From contig JAZUAN010000045.1 in assembly GCA_045638005.1 (NCBI GenBank), positions 1-36,517 on the forward strand: a stretch of DNA of 36,517 nucleotides, read 5' to 3'. The position numbers and the translations under genes were made by a program. The notes under the pieces are model-generated. The model was given only the letters and a program-made list of their open reading frames with translations, did no database searches and was not told the origin of the DNA. Source of the stretch: URNF01 sp045638005. GTDB taxonomy: Bacteria; Bacillota; Clostridia; Oscillospirales; Acutalibacteraceae. Shown one piece after another: positions 31,777-36,517 of this stretch (the first letter of the stretch is position 1; each line of letters begins with the position of its first letter).

Positions 31777-33144
31777 TTACAAAAATGACGTTGCGATCAA
31801 GAAATATACAGCGAGAGACACCGCGTCCACAATAGTTGTAATAAACGGACTTGCCATAACAGCAGGGTCAAATCCAATCTTTTTTGCGAGCAACGGCAAG
31901 GTGCAACCCACCAATTTAGCGATCACAACCGTGATCAAAACGGTAACGCTGACCACTAGCGCCACCGACAACGAAACATGACCGCCAAGCAACAAATTGT
32001 CGAGCAGGAGAATCTTGGCAAAATTCGCAACCGCCAGCGTGACGCCGCACATTAGAGACACCCGCAGTTCTTTCCAGATAACAGGCAGTGTGTCGCGGAA
32101 TACAATGTCACCGATCGCCAAGCTTCGAATAACCGTAACAGAAGATTGGCTGCCGCAGTTACCGCCGGTACCCATCAGCATTGGCATATACGCCACCAAA
32201 GCCACCATAGAGGATAAAGCGGTCTCAAAGCTGTTGATGATCATACCCGTCACCGTTGCAGACAACATCAATAGCAACAGCCACGGTATACGTTTGCAAA
32301 AGGTCTCTATCACACCAGTTTTAAGGTAGGAACGGTCGGTCGGCAAAACAGCCGCCATCTTTTCGATGTCCTCGGTGTTCTCTTTTTGGATGATATCCAC
32401 CACGTCGTCAACCGTGATAATACCGACCAGACGATTTTCACTATCCACGACAGGTAACACTATCAAATCGTATTTCGCAAACAAGGCCGCTACCGCTTCC
32501 TGGTCCTCATTAGTGGTAACAGAGATCACATTCGTTTGCATGAGATCACCGACCAGTTGGTCTTCGCGCGCCAACAGCAGTTCCCGCACCGATATAGTCC
32601 CTTTCAGATGTCGGTCATTATCGGTAACAAAGCAGGTATAAATAGTTTCCTTGTCAGGACCGGTGCGGCGGATATGTCCGAGAGCCTCCTCCACCGTCAT
32701 GCCGGCTTTGAGATCTACAAACTCGGTGGTCAGCACACTGCCCGCGCTATCCTCCGGATATTTGAGCAGTTGATTGATAATACGGCGGTCAGAGGGATCG
32801 GTCATGCGCAACACGCGCTTAACCACCCCCGCCGGCATTTCCTCAATAAGGTCTGCCGCGTCATCCATATTAAGTTCATCCATCACCGAGCCGAGCTCCT
32901 TGTCGGTGAGCACACCGATAAGTGCCTCCTGCGTTTCATGCTCCATATACGAAAATGCTTCCGCAGCTTCGGTTTTGGGTAACAGGCGAAAAACCACCAA
33001 CGCCTGTTCACGATTCAGTTCTTCAAACAGCGCTGCGATATCTACCGCATTCATTTCGGTAAGCTCAGCGCGCAGCGCACCCCATTTTCTTTCTTCAATT
33101 AATGCGAGCAAATTTTCCATCACTTCGCGCATTTCTTCTGCCAT
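31777..33144 (-). CDS. mgtE: Magnesium channel MgtE
   Basis: 455 residues: N-terminal superhelical domain (1-130), tandem CBS domains (about 131-255, with 'LVGIITVDDVVDIIQ' leading into the plug helix), and five membrane helices (285-450). 'MLMGTGGNCGSQSSVTVIRSL' and 'ASPFITTIVDAVSLAVYF', with the pore Asp of 'TTIVDA', match the known pore. It admits Mg2+ and closes when cytosolic Mg2+ fills the N/CBS domains. The ATG at 33144 directly follows the T tract of a terminator whose right arm is its Shine-Dalgarno (spacing 9). ATGs at codons 5 and 9 are alternatives with weaker RBSs. Confidence 0.95.
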   Translation of the reverse strand: MAEEMREVMENLLALIEERKWGALRAELTEMNAVDIAALFEELNREQALVVFRLLPKTEAAEAFSYMEHETQEALIGVLTDKELGSVMDELNMDDAADLIEEMPAGVVKRVLRMTDPSDRRIINQLLKYPEDSAGSVLTTEFVDLKAGMTVEEALGHIRRTGPDKETIYTCFVTDNDRHLKGTISVRELLLAREDQLVGDLMQTNVISVTTNEDQEAVAALFAKYDLIVLPVVDSENRLVGIITVDDVVDIIQKENTEDIEKMAAVLPTDRSYLKTGVIETFCKRIPWLLLLMLSATVTGMIINSFETALSSMVALVAYMPMLMGTGGNCGSQSSVTVIRSLAIGDIVFRDTLPVIWKELRVSLMCGVTLAVANFAKILLLDNLLLGGHVSLSVALVVSVTVLITVVIAKLVGCTLPLLAKKIGFDPAVMASPFITTIVDAVSLAVYFLIATSFL

Positions 33145-33177
33145 AAAAAAAGACCTCCCATCATACGCAGGGAGGTC
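33145..33177 (-). terminator. Terminator/RBS hairpin of the mgtE leader
   Basis: GACCTCCC and GGGAGGTC (33170-33177 and 33152-33159 read on the minus strand) pair over a 10-base loop and are followed by seven T residues and then the ATG. The right arm contains GGGAGG, the only good RBS for mgtE, so the hairpin can stop transcription and hide the RBS. Confidence 0.9.
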
Positions 33178-33324
33178 ACCGTTATACGTCGAAAAGACCC
33201 GCTTTCGGGCACAAAAATGCCATCAAGCGCAGGAAGATAAAAAGCGGAGATCGCCCTGCAATTTTAAGTTTGTACACCATCGGGGTATGTCAGGCACGAT
33301 CTCACTTCCTTTTTCTAAAAGATA
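33178..33324 (-). ncRNA. Structured 5' leader of mgtE, candidate riboswitch
   Basis: Between the predicted transcription start (about 33324) and the terminator, the RNA can form a GAGAUCG / CGAUCUC stem extended by GCCUG / CAGG (about 33250-33304), enclosing a UACCCC-GAU-GGUGUA hairpin. A second domain is closed by CCGCUUU / AAAGCGG with an inner GGCA-UUUUUG-UGCC hairpin (about 33198-33248). GGGUC at the end of that domain can pair with the terminator's GACCUC, which would be an antiterminator. I do not find the M-box (ykoK) consensus, ydaO, yybP-ykoY or T-box motifs. Confidence 0.55.
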
Positions 33325-33330
33325 TGTTTT

Positions 33331-33359
33331 ATTTTAGCACAATATTATCCAAATTGCAA
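33331..33359 (-). promoter_or_regulatory. Promoter of the mgtE-ktrB-ktrA operon
   Basis: On the minus strand, TTGCAA (33354-33359) and TAAAAT (33331-33336) are 17 bases apart. The start would be near 33324, giving a leader of about 180 bases. Confidence 0.6.
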
Positions 33360-33377
33360 GACTATAAAGCGCGCATA

Positions 33378-34541
33378 TTATACAAAGCTTTGTTCTGCTG
33401 TGATCACAGCATACAATTGGCTGTCAATTGCGTGAATACGCCGTCCCACCTCGGCAACCAGCGCATCATTCTCACCTTTGAACTCATACGGCAACACCAG
33501 ATCGAAGATCAAGTTAGTATGCGTATCGCCGTGCACTACGCGGAAATCGTGCAAGGTCAACCGCTCGTCAACATCTGCAAGTACCGATTCTGCAATCAAG
33601 CGCAGCTCTTTGGTGGTTTCATCATCGGTGTCCACCGGGTCCATGTGGATGCAAGCAATCACATGGTAGTTTTCATTCAGCGCCCGCTCCGCGAGATCGA
33701 TCGTATCATGGCTTTTCATGATATCCGCCGTGCAGGGCACCTCCGCATGTAGAGAAACAATGGTACGGCCGGGACCGTAGTTATGCACGATCAGATCGTG
33801 AATGCCTATAACGCCGTCAAAGGACAGTACCGTTTCGGTGATGCCCTCCACCAGCGCAGGATCGGGCGCCTGCCCTAAGAGCGGTGACACCGTTTCCCTG
33901 ATGACCGAAAAACCGGACCACAGCACGAACGCCGCTACCAAAAGACCGATGTAACCGTCAATGGCAACATGAAACTGCCAACCAACCAACGCAGATACCA
34001 ATACAAGCGCGGTACAAATCACATCATTGCGACTATCTGTATAGGATGCCAGCAAAGCCTCGGAATGGATACGTTTACCGATAAAGCGGTAAAAAAGCGC
34101 CATCCACAGCTTTACGGCGATCGCCAACACCAAAATGAGCAGCGTTACCCAATTCACCGTAGGCAGCGACGGCGAGATAATTTTCTCAACCGCGCTTTTT
34201 CCAAGCTCGTATCCCGCCAGCATGATAAGCGCCGCAACGCCGAGTGCGGAAAGATATTCCATTCTGCCGTGACCGAAGGGATGCTCCTTGTCGGCAGGGG
34301 CAGAAGACAGCTTAAAGCCAAAAAGGGTCACGATGGAAGAGCCTGCGTCCGACAGATTGTTAAAGGCATCGGCAATGATAGCCACACTCGCAGAGAGTAT
34401 GCCTATCAACAGTTTTGCCAAAAAGAGCAAAATATTGCATGCAATACCGGTGCCACCGGCAAGTTTGCCGTAGGCATACCGATTTTTCTCATCAATTTTC
34501 TCCGGCTCGCGGATAAACAGTTTGATTAACAGCTTTGTCAT
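33378..34541 (-). CDS. Cation diffusion facilitator, MntE-like manganese exporter
   Basis: 387 residues with six membrane helices (about 25-210) and a cytoplasmic C-terminal domain that ends in a second ferredoxin-like extension. The transport site aligned to E. coli YiiP reads Asn-x3-Asp on helix 2 ('FNNLSDAGSS') and Asp-x3-Asp on helix 5 ('YTDSRNDVICT'), the N-D-D-D set of manganese exporters such as MntE and MneP, not the D-D-H-D zinc set. 'HPFGHGRMEYL' is the family loop. It should expel divalent metal in exchange for protons. It has its own RBS (GGAGAG) and is separated from mgtE by a promoter. Confidence 0.88.
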   Translation of the reverse strand: MTKLLIKLFIREPEKIDEKNRYAYGKLAGGTGIACNILLFLAKLLIGILSASVAIIADAFNNLSDAGSSIVTLFGFKLSSAPADKEHPFGHGRMEYLSALGVAALIMLAGYELGKSAVEKIISPSLPTVNWVTLLILVLAIAVKLWMALFYRFIGKRIHSEALLASYTDSRNDVICTALVLVSALVGWQFHVAIDGYIGLLVAAFVLWSGFSVIRETVSPLLGQAPDPALVEGITETVLSFDGVIGIHDLIVHNYGPGRTIVSLHAEVPCTADIMKSHDTIDLAERALNENYHVIACIHMDPVDTDDETTKELRLIAESVLADVDERLTLHDFRVVHGDTHTNLIFDLVLPYEFKGENDALVAEVGRRIHAIDSQLYAVITAEQSFV

Positions 34542-34555
34542 ACTATACTCTCCAT

Positions 34556-34593
34556 TTTAAAAATCATCCCTCCGCAAACATGGAGGGATGATT
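34556..34593 (-). terminator. Terminator of the NUDIX gene
   Basis: AATCATCCCTCC (34562-34573) pairs perfectly with 34582-34593 over an 8-base loop and is followed by TTTTT on the minus strand, right after the NUDIX stop. It also leaves the CDF gene starting downstream with only a short promoter region. Confidence 0.8.
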
Positions 34594-34598
34594 GTGCA

Positions 34599-35099
34599 TT
34601 ATGCATTACGCAGTGCAGTCATCACCGTATCGAAATACGGCCTGCCGTAATTATGAAAATCGCCCTTGACGATCATCACACGCAGTTCCTGCTCGGTGAC
34701 CCAGCGAAATTCCGCCACCTCTTCTTGCTGCAAGTGTAATTCGTCATCCTTTATATCCCGTTTGAGCAGCCATACATCAGTAAAGGCATTGCGACGACGC
34801 ATGCGCTGTACGAGGGTCATCTCCCCCGCCGCAGTTGCGATACCCAGCTCCTCGTGCAACTCGCGACGCGCAGCGGTTTCGCTTTCCTCGCCCGCGATCG
34901 CCGACCCACCGGTAGCAGCCCACATTCCCGGCATCAACCGCCGCGTATCCGCGCGCCGCTGCAACAGAATACGCCCGCGGCTGTCCACGATCCAAATGTG
35001 CACCACCAAATGATACTGCCCTGCGCGCATCCCCGCACCGCGTACCATGGTCTTTCCGGTAAGATCGCCGTTTTCATCCAGCAGATCCCAACGTTCCAT
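34599..35099 (-). CDS. NUDIX hydrolase
   Basis: 166 residues. The Nudix box is complete: 'GSAIAGEESETAARRELHEE' followed by LGI, matching G-x5-E-x7-RE-U-x-EE-x-G-U. The N-terminus 'MERWDLLDENGDLTGKTMVR' and 'HLVVHIWIVDSRGRILLQRR' resemble the YfcD/isopentenyl-diphosphate isomerase-like branch, which acts on nucleotide or alcohol diphosphates. The substrate is not predictable. The RBS GGAGGAAG is ten bases upstream. Confidence 0.9.
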   Translation of the reverse strand: MERWDLLDENGDLTGKTMVRGAGMRAGQYHLVVHIWIVDSRGRILLQRRADTRRLMPGMWAATGGSAIAGEESETAARRELHEELGIATAAGEMTLVQRMRRRNAFTDVWLLKRDIKDDELHLQQEEVAEFRWVTEQELRVMIVKGDFHNYGRPYFDTVMTALRNA

Positions 35100-35200
35100 A
35101 TTCTACTTCCTCCAAAGGTCGCCCGCTCCTGCGCCATCCGACGGGTAAAACACGGGCACGAAATGACATCCGAATAAATCGAACGTCTCTAAACGCATCT

Positions 35201-35229
35201 AGTATACCGCTTCGCGCGTGAAAAGTCCA
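35201..35229 (-). promoter_or_regulatory. Possible promoter of the NUDIX gene
   Basis: On the minus strand, TGGACT (35224-35229) and TATACT (35201-35206) are 17 bases apart, about 100 bases before the gene. Confidence 0.4.
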
Positions 35230-35292
35230 GTAATTTTACGCATTTTTTACACAACAGCATAAAAAAACGCCATGAATTTTCAAAAAATACTA

Positions 35293-35321
35293 TTGACAAT
35301 AGAAAGGAAATATGCTAAATT
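35293..35321 (+). promoter_or_regulatory. Promoter of the tRNA-Ala unit
   Basis: Perfect TTGACA (35293-35298), 17-base spacer and TAAATT (35316-35321). The predicted start is about 20 bases before the truncated tRNA copy. The gene-free stretch 35100-35436 otherwise holds the NUDIX promoter and that copy, and I see no protein-coding gene in it. Confidence 0.7.
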
Positions 35322-35347
35322 ATATGTCGTTGCCAATGTAGCTGCAT

Positions 35348-35402
35348 GGGGGTATAGCTCAGCTGGGAGCGCGAAGCACTCAAAGTTGAACCCCACCTAT
35401 AA
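35348..35402 (+). pseudogene. Truncated tRNA-Ala copy (5' part)
   Basis: The 22 bases from 35348 (acceptor 5' strand and most of the D arm, GGGGGTATAGCTCAGCTGGG plus AG) are identical to the start of the tRNA-Ala at 35437, and three bases before them match too. The similarity then stops: no anticodon arm, T arm or CCA follows. It is transcribed in the tRNA's leader if the promoter at 35293 is used. Confidence 0.7.
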
Positions 35403-35412
35403 CTTAATAAAC

Positions 35413-35529
<117 letters not shown>

Positions 35530-35538
35530 ATTTTTTTG

Positions 35539-35565
35539 CCCGCTCAGTTTGAGTGGGTATTTTTT
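35539..35565 (+). terminator. Terminator of the tRNA unit
   Basis: CCCGCTCA (35539-35546) pairs with TGAGTGGG (35550-35557, one G-T) over a 3-base loop, followed by TATTTTTTG. Confidence 0.75.
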
Positions 35566-35572
35566 GTTTGCG

Positions 35573-35601
35573 TTGAAAAGTGTTTGTACCTATGATATAA
35601 T
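35573..35601 (+). promoter_or_regulatory. Promoter of the GNAT genes
   Basis: TTGAAA (35573-35578), 17-base spacer and perfect TATAAT (35596-35601), 35 bases before the chosen start codon. Confidence 0.75.
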
Positions 35602-35636
35602 GAAAAAGCAAAAAACAAAAGTCTATGGAGTCTACT

Positions 35637-36290
35637 ATGGAGAATTTGATTATAAGATTAGAAACCGAAAAAGATTACCGCGCGGTAGAAGAGTTGACCC
35701 GGGAAGCGTTCTGGAACGTCTACAAGCCGGGCGCAGACGAGCACTATTACGTGCATCAAATGCGTAATCACCCTGATTTTATCCCCGAACTTGCTTTCGT
35801 GCTGGAAAAGGACGGTGAGATCATCGGCAATATCATGTATACCAAAGCGTGGTTGGAGGACGAGAACGGTCAGCGTAAGGAGATTTTGTCCTTTGGTCCT
35901 CTTTGCGTTGCGCCCGCCTTTCAGCGTCAAAAGCTGGGCAAGATTTTGATTGAGCATTCCTTTGCCAAGGCACGTGAAATGGGTTACGACGTCAATATCA
36001 ATTTCGGCAACCCCGGTAACTACGTCAGCCGTGGTTTTGTTAGTTGCAAAAAGAAGAACGTTTCGTTTGTGGTGGATGGCAATTATCCCACTGCCCTGTT
36101 AGTATGTGAACTTGTCCCCGGTGTGCTGGACGGCAAAAAGTGGATGTATATCCCCAGCACCGCCGCCGATTGTTGCGAGGATCCCGCCGCCGTCGAAGTC
36201 TTTGATGCCACCTTCCCTCCAAAGGAAAAGAAATGGATGCCGAGCCAAGAGGAATTCTATATCTATAGACACTCTTCCGTCGTCCGATAA
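35637..36290 (+). CDS. GNAT family N-acetyltransferase
   Basis: 217 residues from MENLIIRLETEKDY; GGAG is six bases upstream of this ATG, whereas the ATG at 35625 has no RBS. The GNAT core reads 'IRLETEKDYRAVEELTREAF', then 'SFGPLCVAPAFQRQKLGKIL', where the acetyl-CoA loop Q/R-x2-G-x-G/A is QRQKLGK, and 'GYDVNINFGNPGNYVSRGF'. The C-terminal extension (about 140-217) is longer than in minimal GNATs, as in the YhbS-like group. The acceptor substrate is unknown. A second GNAT gene follows 14 bases downstream. Confidence 0.88.
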   Translation: MENLIIRLETEKDYRAVEELTREAFWNVYKPGADEHYYVHQMRNHPDFIPELAFVLEKDGEIIGNIMYTKAWLEDENGQRKEILSFGPLCVAPAFQRQKLGKILIEHSFAKAREMGYDVNINFGNPGNYVSRGFVSCKKKNVSFVVDGNYPTALLVCELVPGVLDGKKWMYIPSTAADCCEDPAAVEVFDATFPPKEKKWMPSQEEFYIYRHSSVVR

Positions 36291-36304
36291 CAGAGGTCTT
36301 TGAT

Positions 36305-36517
36305 ATGAAATACCAAATTGTTCGCTTGATTGACAAGCCCGAAATGAAAGAACAAATGGCACATTGGTTCAGTGAAAAAAGGAGCGTTCCGCTGCAGGCG
36401 TATTTAGAGAGTATGGACGAAACTTTAAGTGAAAAAACTTCTGTCCCGCAGTGGTATGTCGCCATGGAGGGTTCGCGGATCATCGGGGGTCTGGGCGTGA
36501 TCGAAAACGACTTTCAC
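36305..36517 (+). CDS. GNAT-like acetyltransferase, N-terminal part (cut by window end)
   Basis: An open frame of 71 codons from the ATG at 36305 (AGAGG upstream) to the last base. It begins 'MKYQIVRLIDKPEMKEQMAH' and reaches 'MEGSRIIGGLGVIENDFH', the strand before the CoA-binding motif in GNAT proteins. The CoA loop itself would lie outside the window. It probably shares the promoter at 35573. Confidence 0.7.
   Translation, partial: MKYQIVRLIDKPEMKEQMAHWFSEKRSVPLQAYLESMDETLSEKTSVPQWYVAMEGSRIIGGLGVIENDFH

Noticed and set aside
33178..33324. M-box, ydaO, yybP-ykoY or T-box riboswitch upstream of mgtE
   Set aside because: None of the conserved strings I remember for these classes (for example CCGAAUCCG of ydaO or the GUUAGGUGAGGCUC start of the M-box) is present; left as an unassigned leader.
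35348..35402. A second functional tRNA gene
   Set aside because: Only the first 22 bases match; no anticodon arm, T arm or CCA can be built.

Overview
The window looks like chromosome from a mid-GC member of the Bacillota, most likely class Clostridia, in the Oscillospirales/Ruminococcaceae neighbourhood. The grounds are strong AGGAGG-type ribosome binding sites, sigma-A-like promoters with 17-base spacers, a SpoIID homologue (sporulation lineage), a pyrophosphate-type phosphofructokinase, a Cthe_2159-type lipoprotein and a YkpA-type ABC-F protein. The taxonomic placement is inference.

Layout. 1-2486 (+): the 3' end of an AraC-type regulator and an AT-richer secreted carbohydrate-binding lipoprotein. 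2533-9907 (-): a co-directional run, in transcription order a TepA/ClpP-like protease, an FtsK/SpoIIIE translocase, a YgiQ radical SAM protein, a ComEC-like metallo-hydrolase, a DUF3006 protein and PPi-phosphofructokinase, probably driven from a promoter at 9988-10016. 10189-19961: a compact phage-like cassette. On the minus strand it carries an unknown 76-residue protein, TerS, a coiled-coil protein, TerL, a membrane protein, the portal, a scaffold-like protein, the major capsid, a connector, a tail-hub-like protein, a baseplate-like protein, an XhlA-like protein and a holin. A divergent LexA-like (S24) self-cleaving repressor faces them. All frames are open, yet I see no integrase, replication, tape-measure or endolysin gene. 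20002-22398: a wrecked GH3 beta-glucosidase, a four-helix (DUF2383-like) protein, a 51-residue conserved-looking small protein and GAPDH. 22592-25592: a degenerate histidine-kinase-ATPase-like protein, a polytopic membrane protein and citrate synthase. 25805-29671 (+): SpoIID, a DacF-type D,D-carboxypeptidase and an ABC-F ATPase. 29754-33144 (-): an ion operon mgtE-ktrB-ktrA preceded by a structured leader ending in a terminator that contains the mgtE Shine-Dalgarno. 33378-35099 (-): a CDF exporter with a manganese-type metal site and a NUDIX hydrolase. 35293-36517 (+): a tRNA-Ala(GGC) with a truncated 5' copy upstream and flanking 16-base inverted repeats, then two GNAT acetyltransferases, the last cut by the window end.

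How the parts work together. The phage cassette has its own switch. Three TTGCAAC cores lie in the 19181-19261 control region, one over the predicted start of the structural-operon promoter, one just upstream of its -35 box, and one that is itself the -35 box of the repressor promoter; a fourth lies in a possible terS promoter. This predicts autoregulation and release by RecA-stimulated self-cleavage, that is, a DNA-damage-inducible particle. The absence of integration, replication and lysis-enzyme genes makes a domesticated (PBSX- or GTA-like) or satellite element worth testing. The mgtE leader is the second candidate for something undescribed: it has the architecture of a transcription-terminating riboswitch but does not match the M-box or other classes I can recall.
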